From Balneolales bacterium (lineage in GTDB: Bacteria; Bacteroidota; Rhodothermia; Balneolales; Natronogracilivirgulaceae): a DNA stretch of 35,371 nt. Under the pieces are notes generated by a model. That model saw only the letters and a program-made list of their open reading frames with translations. It was not told the DNA's origin and did no database searches. The first letter of the stretch is position 1; the number at the start of each line of letters is the position of its first letter. The translations under genes were made by a program, and so were the position numbers. Below, piece by piece: positions 16,647 through 25,455 of the stretch. Location: the NCBI GenBank assembly GCA_007128855.1, contig SKWQ01000222.1, positions 1 through 35,371 of the forward strand. The letters are read 5' to 3'.

Positions 16647-18597
16647 CTTGTTTTTGCTGTAACGCCTGGACAACCTCGGGTTTGAACGAAACACGGTACT
16701 TTTGGCGCATTTGCTCCAGCCATTCCGTTTCCCGGATGGACTGGTAATCGGTGACGAGTTTGTTGTACGCCTCGTCGAAGGTCATGGGGCGTGCTTCCAG
16801 AATTTCCTCCAGATACATGGTGGTCTGCCTGCGCCGGTATTCGAAATAGGGAGAAAACTCGCGCTCATCCAACCCTTTTAGCATGTTGTAGGGCTCATTG
16901 TCGATCCGGTTGATCACATCGCGCCGCATGACGACGTTGGTGAATTCACCCCGGATGCTGTCGACCGGTTCACCCGCTTCCACGAGGGAGCGGACACGGT
17001 CCAGGGTCGTGTCGGCCCGTGCCGAGACGCGCACGTAACGGTACCGGGTGTCATAGTGGTAGTCATCCGGATTGGCTTCGAACAGCTCCCTGAGCCGTGC
17101 GGTATCCTGCTGGGCGTAGGTCCAGATGGAATCTTCGTTGACGCGGAAGACCGCCAGTCCTGTCAGGTAATCCTGGCTCAGCTCGGCAAATTCGGGGAAC
17201 TGGCTGCGGGTGAGTGTGACCAGTTCGGAATCGATGACATGATCGCGGAACTGATCGGCGAAACGGTGGTGATATTGTGGATTGGATTCATCCTCCATGA
17301 CCGGCGTGAGCCACTCAAGGTAGTCACCGGCGGACCAGTTATTGCCATGGAAAGAGAACACGGTCTTGTTCAGAAGCGAGGCAGGATATTCAATCTGGGC
17401 GATATTACCGCGGAAGTGTTCCCTGGTGTGATCTTCGAAAGCCGTCAGGTTTTCCCGGTGGAAGCGTGCCTGTCCGATGCGAGCGGCATTGTCAAGTACG
17501 GCCCGCTCGTTGTCCTGCAACCTGGGCAGCTGGTTCAGGGTCTGGCTGAGCTCTTCCCGGGTCTCTTCCGGAGTGGGCTGGTAGATGGAGTCAAGCTTCA
17601 TGATGTGGATGCCGTATACGCTTTGGAAGGGCTCGGAGTATTCACCGACCTCATCAATCTCCATGAGTTTACGGGTAAAATCCTGCTCATACATGCCGTA
17701 GCTGACCCATCCGATGGTCCCGCCGCTGAGCCGTGACTGTTCATCCTGCGAGTACTGTTCCACGACATCGAACCATTCGGCACCGCTTTCCAGTTCCTGG
17801 TGGGCCTTCCATGCACGGGCAAGGATGCTGTCCACCGGTTCGGATACTCCGCGGGTCATGAGGAAAATATGCGAAAAACGCTTGTTAGGTCCGGTTTCAA
17901 CCCGATCGGTGACGTGGATGAGATGATAGCCGAACTGCGAGCGCACCGGCTTGCTGACTTCCCCCGGCTCCAGTGCGTATGCCGCATCCTCAAAGGGCTT
18001 GACAGCCCAGCCGGCGCTGAAGAAACCGAGGTCGCCGCCCATGCTCTGTCCGCGCTGCTGGGTGGAGTATTCATTGGACAGTGTCATGAAGTCCTCTTCG
18101 CCGCTCAGGAAGCGTTCCCGCGCTTCCATCAGCCGGTTGTAGGCATCGGCCGTATCGGCGGGCGATGCGTTCTCGGAAACTGCGATGAGGATGTGCTTGG
18201 CGTGGATCAGTTCGCCGGAGCGTTCATGGAGTTCATCGAGAAGATGGTCGCGGATATGACGTTCCAGCCAGTATGGATATGCCGATTGGCGTTCGTACTG
18301 CTTGAGTTCGGAGAGGATTTCGGGATCCTGCATGTAACCGGCATCGCGGGCAACTGCAAGCTTGAGCCGGTAATCCATGTACAGGTCAGCAAACCCGATG
18401 AGTCCCTGGTCGTCTTCGCCGGCAAGCGTATGCGATTTGTGGTACTGGTGTTGCAGTTCTCCGAAGGTGACCGGTTCCCCGGCTATGTTGCCTATGATCG
18501 TTTCATCGGGTGATGGGGCTTGTGATGATTGGAAAAGGGTGCAACCGGAAACGAGGAGCAGCGCCGTCAGGACGCTCAGGCCAGTGGAGCGGTTCAT
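16639..18597 (-). CDS. PpiC/SurA-type peptidylprolyl isomerase lipoprotein, two parvulin domains
   Basis: A 652-residue lipoprotein (LLLVSGCTL, C19). An N-terminal segment (NIAGEPVTFGELQHQYHKS) is SurA-like. The first parvulin domain spans ~132-236, with HAKHILIAV, SMGGDLGFFSAGWAVKPFE and FGYHLIHVTDR. The second spans ~242-340, with RFSHIFLMTRG, LSGGTIGWVSYG and VYGIHIMKLDSI. The remaining ~300 residues form a long helical C-terminal extension without a motif I recognise. It probably acts at the periplasmic face of the outer membrane, folding or escorting secreted proteins. It is the first gene of the envelope operon, and its stop overlaps the next gene's start. Confidence 0.87.
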   Translation of the reverse strand: MNRSTGLSVLTALLLVSGCTLFQSSQAPSPDETIIGNIAGEPVTFGELQHQYHKSHTLAGEDDQGLIGFADLYMDYRLKLAVARDAGYMQDPEILSELKQYERQSAYPYWLERHIRDHLLDELHERSGELIHAKHILIAVSENASPADTADAYNRLMEARERFLSGEEDFMTLSNEYSTQQRGQSMGGDLGFFSAGWAVKPFEDAAYALEPGEVSKPVRSQFGYHLIHVTDRVETGPNKRFSHIFLMTRGVSEPVDSILARAWKAHQELESGAEWFDVVEQYSQDEQSRLSGGTIGWVSYGMYEQDFTRKLMEIDEVGEYSEPFQSVYGIHIMKLDSIYQPTPEETREELSQTLNQLPRLQDNERAVLDNAARIGQARFHRENLTAFEDHTREHFRGNIAQIEYPASLLNKTVFSFHGNNWSAGDYLEWLTPVMEDESNPQYHHRFADQFRDHVIDSELVTLTRSQFPEFAELSQDYLTGLAVFRVNEDSIWTYAQQDTARLRELFEANPDDYHYDTRYRYVRVSARADTTLDRVRSLVEAGEPVDSIRGEFTNVVMRRDVINRIDNEPYNMLKGLDEREFSPYFEYRRRQTTMYLEEILEARPMTFDEAYNKLVTDYQSIRETEWLEQMRQKYRVSFKPEVVQALQQKQDD

Positions 18598-18656
18598 AGA
18601 TACTATCAGGGTTACGTTGATTCGTGAGAATTTACAGAAATAGTTGTCACAATCTT

Positions 18657-18696
18657 CAAAGATAGGGTTTTTTGAAGACTCTTACGTAGCAAAAAA
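18657..18696 (-). promoter_or_regulatory. Candidate promoter of the PpiC-SurA-MoxR-VWA operon
   Basis: On the minus strand TATCTTTG (18664-18657) matches TAnnTTTG exactly. A TTTTTTG (18696-18690) lies 25 bases upstream as a possible -33 element, slightly farther than usual. The first gene of the operon starts 59 bases downstream. Confidence 0.43.
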
Positions 18697-18708
18697 CGGA
18701 TGCGTCCG
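18691..18708 (-). terminator. Weak candidate terminator after nupC
   Basis: On the minus strand CGGA-CGCA-TCCG is followed by six Ts. The stem is only four base pairs, so termination would be weak. It lies 46 bases past the nupC stop, and its T-run overlaps the possible -33 element of the next operon. Confidence 0.35.
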
Positions 18709-18753
18709 CCTGTTAGTATGAACAGGTCTGTGCCGGCCCTTTTGTCCCGCGGA

Positions 18754-20094
18754 TCAGTAAAGCACCCCGGCGATGGTGGCTGACATGAGGTTTGCCATGG
18801 TACCTGCGATGACCGCCCTGATGCCAAATTCGGCCAGTTCCGATTTACGCGATGGGGCCAGGCCCCCGATGCCCCCGATCTGGATGGCGATGGAGGCAAA
18901 ATTGGCGAAACCGCACAGGGCGAATGTGGCCATGGCGATGGTTTTCGGGGTGATGGCTTCCAGACGGATCAACTCGGACAGGTCGGAGTAAGCGATGAAT
19001 TCGGTCAGTACGATCTTGGTGCCGAGCATGGATCCGGCGGTGACCGCATCCACCCAGGGAACCCCGATGAGGAACATGAGCGGGGCAAAGATGACCCCCA
19101 GGAGCGACTGCATGGTGAGCTGGAAGCCGGGGAAGAGGCGTTCCAGGCCGATAGTGTCGCCGAACCAGAGGAACATGGAGTTGATCATGGCCAGCAGTGC
19201 GATGAAGGCCAGGAGCATGCCACCGACGTTGAGCGCCAGGCGCAGGCCCTCGGCGGCGCCGGAAGAGGCGGCATCGATGCCGTTGGCATCGGTTTTGTCG
19301 ACCTTGATCTCAACGTCGCCCATGGTGGCGGGGGTGTCGGTCTCCGGATAGATGATCTTGGCGATGACGATGGCGGCGGGTGCGGCCATGATGCTGGCCC
19401 CGAGCAGCTGCTCGGCAAAGAGCTGGCGTCCCACGGTCAGGGTCACCTCGTTGGCCACGGCGTAGGCGTCGCCCAGCATCTGGATGTAGGCGGCCATGAT
19501 CCCGCCGGCGATGGTGGCCATACCGCCGGTCATGACGGTGAGCAGCTCCGACCGAGTCATTTTTTCAATATACGGTTTGATGAGCAGGGGGGACTCGGTC
19601 TGGCCGATGAAGATATTGGCGGTGACGCTGAGCGTCTCGGCCCCGGAAGTGCCCAGCAGTTTGCGCATGGCGGTGGCCATGCCGCGGACGATCGCCTGCA
19701 GGATGCCGTAGTGATACAGAATGGTGGTGATGGATGCGAAGAAGACGATGGTGGGAAGCACCTGGAAGGCGAAGAAATGTCCCAGGCTGCCCTCCATACC
19801 GGGACTCAGGGCCAGATCACCGAAGATGAACTGCGCGCCTTCGGTGGTGAAATCCAAAATCACGACGAAGAAGGATGAGATGATACGGAAAAGCTCTTTG
19901 GGCCATCCCAGCGGTGAGAAGAAGGTGGCCATCTGTTCCCCCTTGAGGATGAAGACACCGAGCGTGATCTGGAGGCCGACTCCGATACCGACCAACCGCC
20001 AGTTGATGTTCCGGCGGTTGTTGCTCATCAGCGTTGCCAGCGCGATGAGAAAAGCCATACCGATGATGCCTCTGATAAGATCTGTTAAATCCAT
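18754..20094 (-). CDS. Concentrative nucleoside transporter, CNT/NupC family
   Basis: A 446-residue, strongly hydrophobic inner-membrane permease. It carries the CNT core signatures: NIFIGQTESPLLIKPYIEKMT in the nucleoside-binding hairpin and ATFALCGFANFASIAIQIGGIGGLAPSR in the second hairpin and helix region. These transporters import nucleosides with Na+ or H+. A long loop near residues 255-285 (KIIYPETDTPATMGDVEIKVDK) is polar and probably faces the periplasm or cytosol between helices. The next gene upstream on the same strand is thymidine kinase, so uptake plus phosphorylation of thymidine is a coherent salvage unit. Cation specificity cannot be read from the sequence with certainty. Confidence 0.93.
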   Translation of the reverse strand: MDLTDLIRGIIGMAFLIALATLMSNNRRNINWRLVGIGVGLQITLGVFILKGEQMATFFSPLGWPKELFRIISSFFVVILDFTTEGAQFIFGDLALSPGMEGSLGHFFAFQVLPTIVFFASITTILYHYGILQAIVRGMATAMRKLLGTSGAETLSVTANIFIGQTESPLLIKPYIEKMTRSELLTVMTGGMATIAGGIMAAYIQMLGDAYAVANEVTLTVGRQLFAEQLLGASIMAAPAAIVIAKIIYPETDTPATMGDVEIKVDKTDANGIDAASSGAAEGLRLALNVGGMLLAFIALLAMINSMFLWFGDTIGLERLFPGFQLTMQSLLGVIFAPLMFLIGVPWVDAVTAGSMLGTKIVLTEFIAYSDLSELIRLEAITPKTIAMATFALCGFANFASIAIQIGGIGGLAPSRKSELAEFGIRAVIAGTMANLMSATIAGVLY

Positions 20095-20163
20095 AGTGTT
20101 TGGTCTTGTCCGTTGCCTTAGGCCGGTGCCGCTGTGGGTCCCGGCGTCAGATTGCGTTCCTGG

Positions 20164-20817
20164 TTACTTTTTTTTGTCCGTTTGCTCCGGCTGGTCCTCC
20201 CCGGCGGAGGTCTGATTGAAAGCGATGGTCTTCTTGCGTTTCGGGGCGTCGACAGGCGGGCGGAAACAGTGCCGTGCCCGGGGCTCGTATGCCTCGGCTT
20301 CACCCACGAGGATCCGCTGGTCGCTCTGAACCACCCGCTGCGAATAATTGGCGGGCATGCCGCTTTCCGCGCAGATGGCATGCAGTTTGGTGACATATTC
20401 CGCTATGGCGAGCAATTCCGGCATCGGCTCGAACGGCTTCCCCTCGAAATCCATATCCAACCCGGCGATGATGACACGCTTTCCGCTGTTGGCCAGGGTG
20501 TTGGCCACCTCCACAAGCCGGTTGTCAAAAAACTGCGCCTCATCAATGCAGACCACTTCGGCGTTGCCGGTCAAAAGTACGATCTGGTCTGCGGTCGATG
20601 CCACCACACCGGGAAGGGCCGTGGCATTGTGTGAGACCACGTTGATCTCATCATACCGTTTGTCGATTTCCGGCTTGACGATGATCACCCGCTGTCCGGC
20701 AAACTGTCCCCTCCGGGCCCTGCGGATCAACTCCTCTGTCTTGCCACTGAACATGCCACCACAAATCACCTCAATCCATCCTATGTTTTTTGATAATATG
20801 GTGGGTTCGCTGATCAT
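20164..20817 (-). CDS. tdk: Thymidine kinase, type II (TK1-like)
   Basis: A 217-residue cytosolic enzyme that phosphorylates thymidine to dTMP with ATP. The P-loop is ICGGMFSGKTEELIRR (about 18-33), the Walker B-like motif is VVCIDEAQFFD, and IIAGLDMDFEGKPFEPMPEL is the lasso/active-site segment. Two of the four structural-zinc cysteines are not where expected: the first pair reads CAES rather than CxxC, and the second reads RARHC rather than RCRxC, so the zinc ribbon may be lost. The C-terminus is a charged tail ending DKKK. It is followed after 69 bases by the nucleoside transporter on the same strand. Confidence 0.94.
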   Translation of the reverse strand: MISEPTILSKNIGWIEVICGGMFSGKTEELIRRARRGQFAGQRVIIVKPEIDKRYDEINVVSHNATALPGVVASTADQIVLLTGNAEVVCIDEAQFFDNRLVEVANTLANSGKRVIIAGLDMDFEGKPFEPMPELLAIAEYVTKLHAICAESGMPANYSQRVVQSDQRILVGEAEAYEPRARHCFRPPVDAPKRKKTIAFNQTSAGEDQPEQTDKKK

Positions 20818-21110
20818 ATTCGTAACATGCGATATTTCGGGTGCCGGTACACAGACCTCCCGGCAATTAAAAACAATGTGGGATTATCCCTGAAAAGCGT
20901 GAAATGCGCTCCGGGCATGACCGGGTTTTCGCATATGGTGCGCAATATATCTGCCCGGCCAGAAAAAGAAAAATGGAAAGTATAAAAAGATGGGACTCCG
21001 GAGGGCATGGATTAATGCAGTTCATCTATGTCGCGCTTTGCCTTATATTTAAGGCCTTGAATCGTATCTTATGACAAAACGGGTTGGTGCCCATTAGACG
21101 AGTAGCGCCC
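20818..21110. other. Divergent tdk-ppc intergenic region
   Basis: This 293-base gap between the tdk start (-) and the ppc start (+) contains no convincing gene. A TATATTTA box (21044-21051), 7/8 to the Bacteroidota -7 consensus, lies 59 bases upstream of the ppc ATG. Its -33 position reads TTCA, so the ppc promoter call is weak. I see no clear promoter for tdk. Confidence 0.4.
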
Positions 21111-23906
21111 ATGTCGGAAACTAAAGGATTTCAAACGGAACGTGGCAGGAACGGCATTTCCAGGCCGCTCAGTGAAAATGTCACCATGCTGGGAAGCCTG
21201 CTTGGCCAGGCGGTGCAATCCATTGCCGGCGAGGAGATGTTCGAACTGGTGGAATCCCTGCGCGTGCGCTGCAAGGAGGCCTACGGGCAGGGAAAGGATA
21301 CCGAAACACTGCGCAACGATGTGCAGGAGACCATGAAAGGCCTGAGTCCCAACCAGATGGACTGGCTGCTGCGTGCGTTCACCTCGTTCTTCCACCTTGT
21401 CAACCGGGCCGAACAGATCGAGATCACCCGCATCAACCGCGAAAGGGAGCTGAAATCCGACGATGACCATCCGCGTGATGAGTCCGTCATGCAGGCGGTG
21501 CATGCACTTAAAACCGGTGGTGTGGACTATGAGAAGTTCACGGACATCCTTATGGAGCTCAACATCGAGCCCACACTCACGGCACATCCTACCGAGGCGC
21601 GCCGCCGGACCATCCTGCACATCCAGCAGAGTATCTCGGAGCTGGTGCTGCGCATCAGCAATGAGTCGCTGATACCCTCGGAAAAGGAGGAGCTTCTCAC
21701 GGAGCTGTATTCCCTGATAAGTATCCTGATTTCCGCAGACGATGTGCGTCCATCCAGTCTCAGCGTGATCGATGAGGTCAAGAACGGGCTTTTTTTCCTG
21801 ACCAATTCCATTTGGGAAACGGTCCCGAGAATCATGACAGACCTTGAGGATGCCACCGAGTGCCAATACGGTCGGCGACCCGAACTGCCGGTGTTCCTGC
21901 GCTACCGGAGCTGGATCGGGGGCGACCGCGACGGCAATCCCAAGGTGACGGCACAGATGACCCGTGAGACGCTCCGGCTCCACTATCACTCCGCCTTCCA
22001 GAAATATGAGCAGATACTGGAAAACCTCCGGCACGAGCTGTGCATCTCATCGCGGCACATCCGGGTGCCCCGACCCCTGGCCGATTCCATCCACAAGGAC
22101 AATGAAGCCCATGATATTGGCCTGAACATCATGGACCACTGGCAGGAACCCTACCGGCTCAAAGCGCGCTTCATGCAGGTCAAGCTCCGGAAGCAGAAGG
22201 AGGCGCTGCTGGATACTGCCGGAAGCGGCCCCGGTCCCTATCCGGTTTCGGATTTCCTGAAAGATCTCACGCTCATGGCAGACTCCCTGGACGCGTCCGG
22301 TTTTCATGGACCGGCTCGGCGCGGACTCCTGCGGCGGTTGCGTTATCAGGTCAAGGCGTTCGGTTACCATCTGGCGGCACTTGACATACGCCAGCACAGC
22401 GATGTCTTCGGAAGCTGCGTCTCGGAGATGCTGGATGCGGCCGCCGTGGTGTCCGGTTATGAACAGCTTCCGGAGGCGGAAAAAGCGGAGGTTTTACTTG
22501 AGGAACTCAGGAGCTCCCGTCCGCTGGTACCGCGTCACGCACGGCTCAGCAGCAACGCGCTCGAACTGCTTGAGACATTTGATGTGGTCAGCCAGGCCGT
22601 GTCGCGGAATCAGGATGCCATCGGCAGCATCATCGTCAGTATGACGCATGATGTCAGCGACATGCTGGAGGTGCTTTTGCTGGCCAGGGAGTCCGGCCTA
22701 TGGTATTACGAAGAGGACAATGTGGTGAGCAGGGTGGATGTGGTCCCGCTCTTCGAAACGGTCGAAGATCTGACGGAATGCCGGACCGTGATGGACCATC
22801 TTTTCTCCAATGAAATCTACGGACAGCATCTCGTTTCCAGAGGCAGATTCCAGGAGGTGATGCTGGGGTATTCCGACAGCAACAAGGACGGCGGGTACTG
22901 GATGGCCAACTGGGCGCTGCACAAGGCGCAGGAAGCCCTTGCCCTGGTCTGCCGTGAGCATGATGTCACGTGCCGGTTGTTCCACGGCCGGGGCGGTACG
23001 GTGGGACGGGGCGGCGGGCGCTCCAACCAGGCGGTACTGGGCCTGCCAAGGGTCTGTCACAACGGGAAAATCCGCTTTACGGAACAGGGGGAGGTGATCT
23101 CTTTCCGTTATGCCCTGCCAACCATCGCACGCAGGCATCTGGAGCAGATGGTCAACGCCATGATACGCACTGCCGGTGGTTCTTCGGACAGCCAGGATGA
23201 GTCACATTTCGATCCGGAGGGAAGCGATTACGCCCTGATGGAAGAGATATCGAGGCGGTCGATGAAGGTCTACCAGGAGTTCACCCGAAGGGACGATGTC
23301 TGGAGCTGGTATGCCAGGATCACCCCGATCGAATACATCAGCGCCCTGCCGATCGCTTCCCGGCCCGTATCAAGGAAAACCGGTAAGGAAGTGGATTTTG
23401 AAAGTCTGCGCGCCATTCCCTGGGTGTTTGCCTGGACCCAGACACGCTACAATCTGCCCGGATGGTTCGGCACCGGATCGGCTTTGGAGGCCTGTCTGGA
23501 AGAGAATCCGAAGGCCCTTGAGCGCATGCAGCAACTCTATCGGGAGTCCCGTTTTTTCCGGTCCGTCATCGACAATGCCCGGAGGGAACTGGCCAGGGCG
23601 CATCTGGATATTGCCGAAAGGTATTCCATGCAGGCCGATGAGGGCTTTCATGACCTCGTTGCCGGGGAATTTGACAAGACCAGCAAAAATCTGTTGAAAA
23701 TTGCACAGGAAAAACAGCTGCTGTCCAACAACCTGGTCATCCAGCGCTCCATCTCACTACGCAATCCCTATACCGATGTCCTGAACCTGCTTCAGATAGA
23801 GTTGATGCGGCGCTACCGGGATCCCGAACTGACCTCCACGAAAGTGCGGCACGCCCTGTTTTCAAGTATCAACGGAATTGCAGCGGCAATGCAGAGTACG
23901 GGGTAG
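21111..23906 (+). CDS. ppc: Phosphoenolpyruvate carboxylase
   Basis: A 931-residue enzyme (from ATG 21111; the ORF-track TTG at 21084 is not needed) that carboxylates PEP with bicarbonate to oxaloacetate, replenishing the TCA cycle. Family signatures are complete: LTAHPTEARRRT with the catalytic His, WIGGDRDGNPKVTAQ, LGYSDSNKDGGYWMANW, FHGRGGTVGRGGGRSN and the C-terminal TRYNLPGWFGTGSAL block. The protein ends in QSTG where most PEPCs end QNTG; the terminal glycine needed for activity is kept. A DUF2721 gene follows after 94 bases on the same strand. Confidence 0.97.
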   Translation: MSETKGFQTERGRNGISRPLSENVTMLGSLLGQAVQSIAGEEMFELVESLRVRCKEAYGQGKDTETLRNDVQETMKGLSPNQMDWLLRAFTSFFHLVNRAEQIEITRINRERELKSDDDHPRDESVMQAVHALKTGGVDYEKFTDILMELNIEPTLTAHPTEARRRTILHIQQSISELVLRISNESLIPSEKEELLTELYSLISILISADDVRPSSLSVIDEVKNGLFFLTNSIWETVPRIMTDLEDATECQYGRRPELPVFLRYRSWIGGDRDGNPKVTAQMTRETLRLHYHSAFQKYEQILENLRHELCISSRHIRVPRPLADSIHKDNEAHDIGLNIMDHWQEPYRLKARFMQVKLRKQKEALLDTAGSGPGPYPVSDFLKDLTLMADSLDASGFHGPARRGLLRRLRYQVKAFGYHLAALDIRQHSDVFGSCVSEMLDAAAVVSGYEQLPEAEKAEVLLEELRSSRPLVPRHARLSSNALELLETFDVVSQAVSRNQDAIGSIIVSMTHDVSDMLEVLLLARESGLWYYEEDNVVSRVDVVPLFETVEDLTECRTVMDHLFSNEIYGQHLVSRGRFQEVMLGYSDSNKDGGYWMANWALHKAQEALALVCREHDVTCRLFHGRGGTVGRGGGRSNQAVLGLPRVCHNGKIRFTEQGEVISFRYALPTIARRHLEQMVNAMIRTAGGSSDSQDESHFDPEGSDYALMEEISRRSMKVYQEFTRRDDVWSWYARITPIEYISALPIASRPVSRKTGKEVDFESLRAIPWVFAWTQTRYNLPGWFGTGSALEACLEENPKALERMQQLYRESRFFRSVIDNARRELARAHLDIAERYSMQADEGFHDLVAGEFDKTSKNLLKIAQEKQLLSNNLVIQRSISLRNPYTDVLNLLQIELMRRYRDPELTSTKVRHALFSSINGIAAAMQSTG

Positions 23907-24000
23907 GAGTGGTGATGAACGGGCAGGCGTATCCACCCGTTCAGGCCCCAGGATTGCCAAACAAACGAATATATTACGAACTGACATACATCTACCTGAC

Positions 24001-24408
24001 ATGGAACTTGATCTTGCAACGCCGGCACTGCTGTTTCCCGCCATCTCCCTGCTGCTTCTGGCATACACCAACCGCTTCCTCACACTTGCCACACTGATCC
24101 GGTCGCTGCACGACCGGTATAAAAAGGAGAGTGATGTGATCCTGTTCTATCAGATCAAGAACCTGAGGTTGCGTACCCGGCTCATCAGGGACATGCAGGT
24201 GTTGGGTGTGATCAGCCTGTTTTTGTCGGCATTGTGCATGCTGTTGCTGTTTCAGGGACTCATGGAGGCAGCCAAGTACACCTTTGGGGCGAGTCTGCTG
24301 TTCCTGCTGGCTTCCCTGGCCCTCTCCATATGGGAAATCCAGATATCCATCAGGGCACTCAACATCCAGCTGGGGGATATGGGACTGGGGCAGGAGGACA
24401 AAAAATAA
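24001..24408 (+). CDS. DUF2721 family membrane protein
   Basis: The ORF track starts at 23878, inside ppc. Family similarity starts at the ATG at 24001, giving 135 residues. The opening TPALLFPAISLLLLAYTNRFL, the central QIKNLRLRTRLIRDMQ and the late SIWEIQISIRALNIQL are the conserved blocks of DUF2721. Three hydrophobic segments (about 8-25, 68-86 and 93-112) suggest an inner-membrane protein with a cytosolic basic loop between the first two. The function is unknown. It may be co-transcribed with ppc or have its own promoter; none is obvious in the gap. Confidence 0.88.
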   Translation: MELDLATPALLFPAISLLLLAYTNRFLTLATLIRSLHDRYKKESDVILFYQIKNLRLRTRLIRDMQVLGVISLFLSALCMLLLFQGLMEAAKYTFGASLLFLLASLALSIWEIQISIRALNIQLGDMGLGQEDKK

Positions 24409-24411
24409 CGA

Positions 24412-24440
24412 AGCCCCAGGCAGAATCACTACCCGGGGCT
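24412..24440. terminator. Hairpin after the DUF2721 gene, possible bidirectional terminator
   Basis: AGCCCCAGG and CCCGGGGCT pair over nine bases with one mismatch and an 11-base loop, starting 4 bases after the stop. There is no T-run on the + side. On the minus strand the hairpin is followed by TTATTTTTTG, so it would work better for minus-strand transcripts arriving from 24687. Confidence 0.5.
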
Positions 24441-24525
24441 GTAAACTTAGAGGTCAATGTAGTTTATTGTGTCCTGTCCATGCAGTACCTTTCGGTATCA
24501 GCACTTGTTATAAGTACGGACAAGT

Positions 24526-24551
24526 TGCAAGAATGTTGCATTTTATTTTTT
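24526..24551 (+). terminator. Weak candidate terminator
   Basis: TGCAA-GAATG-TTGCA is followed by TTTTATTTTTT. The stem is five base pairs. It lies in the convergent gap (24409-24686) between the DUF2721 gene and the YfgM-like gene; no gene is apparent in that gap. Confidence 0.4.
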
Positions 24552-24686
24552 AAAAAACAGGACCCTGGAAAAATTGCAGGATGCAGCTCTTCGTCAAGCA
24601 ACCGGGCATGGTGGATTTATGGCGTTCAGGGCCGGCTTGCGCTGCTGCAAGAATAAACTAAGCAGGTCGATGGAACCTTGTGCAGA

Positions 24687-25379
24687 TCAGTTTCCCTGGC
24701 GGACGAACAGCATTCCTTCCAGCCGTCTTGCCTGGTCGGCCACCTGCGAATCCTCGTAATCACTGAGGATGCGGCTAACAAGCTGCGTTGCCCGGGCGAC
24801 CTCATCCGCTTCCATAGCGGCCTGTGCGGCATTGAAGAGGTTCTGAGGTGTAGTGGCCTCGTTGATATCCCACTCAGCGGCCTTTACGAAAACATCAGCT
24901 GCCCGGCTGTACTCACCAAGGTTGGAGAGGACGACAGCATGGAACGAGATGGGGCCGACACCGAGAATGCCACGCGGAGGATCGAACCGCTCGATATATC
25001 TCAGGGCATCATCGTAGTTGCCAAGCTCGGCTTCCGCAACAGCGGCATAGTACCGGGCCAGGTTGCCGGCGCTGGTACGGCCATAATTGTCGATGATTTC
25101 CAGCAGTCCGACGCGAAGCTGTACGTCATCCCCCCAGAGGGCCGTCTCAAACTCCCCCTGCTGGAAGGCCTGCTCGGCATTGACAAGAAGTTCCTGTGCT
25201 TCCACTTGCCTGGCCTGTGAATAGAAATAGTAGAAGATTCCTCCGCCGAGGACAAGGATCACAAGCACGGTGGCTGCAAGGACAGCAGTCAGGTTGCGCT
25301 TGAGGAAACTTGTGAAAAGATAATAACTGGTAAGAAGGGGATCTGTTTCAAGTTGTTCTTTGGATAGTCGCTTGGCCAT
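24687..25379 (-). CDS. YfgM-like TPR membrane protein
   Basis: A 230-residue protein with one membrane helix at ~33-54 (NLTAVLAATVLVILVLGGGIFYYFY) after a basic cytosolic N-terminus. A ~170-residue periplasmic domain follows, built of tetratricopeptide-type helical pairs (ARYYAAVAEAELGNYDDALRYIE, then VVLSNLGEYSRAADVFVKAAEW). This layout matches YfgM/PpkD-like ancillary proteins of the Sec translocon, which hand secreted proteins to periplasmic chaperones. The assignment is by architecture; sequence identity to YfgM could not be tested. It has its own candidate promoter and a convergent terminator region at its end. Confidence 0.7.
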   Translation of the reverse strand: MAKRLSKEQLETDPLLTSYYLFTSFLKRNLTAVLAATVLVILVLGGGIFYYFYSQARQVEAQELLVNAEQAFQQGEFETALWGDDVQLRVGLLEIIDNYGRTSAGNLARYYAAVAEAELGNYDDALRYIERFDPPRGILGVGPISFHAVVLSNLGEYSRAADVFVKAAEWDINEATTPQNLFNAAQAAMEADEVARATQLVSRILSDYEDSQVADQARRLEGMLFVRQGN

Positions 25380-25423
25380 ATCTGAAATCTGAAACTGGAA
25401 TGAAGTGTAGGTAAAAAGTGAGC

Positions 25424-25454
25424 TAAATATATCACTGTTTTGTCAGATGACAAA
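25424..25454 (-). promoter_or_regulatory. Bacteroidota-type promoter of the YfgM-like gene
   Basis: On the minus strand TTTG (25454-25451), a 19-base spacer and TATATTTA (25431-25424; 7/8 to TAnnTTTG) form a well-spaced -33/-7 pair. It lies 45 bases upstream of the ATG at 25379. The -33 box abuts the lolD stop codon. Confidence 0.55.
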
Positions 25455-25455
25455 A
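25438..25455. repeat. Perfect inverted repeat between lolD and the YfgM-like gene
   Basis: TTTTGTCA-GA-TGACAAAA is a perfect 8-base palindrome half-site pair with a 2-base spacer. It covers the -33 box of the candidate promoter and touches the lolD stop. No T-run follows it, so an operator is as likely as a terminator. Confidence 0.5.

Noticed and set aside
21069-22034. 321-residue antisense ORF opposite ppc
   Set aside because: Overlaps highly conserved PEPC coding sequence and has shadow-type composition.
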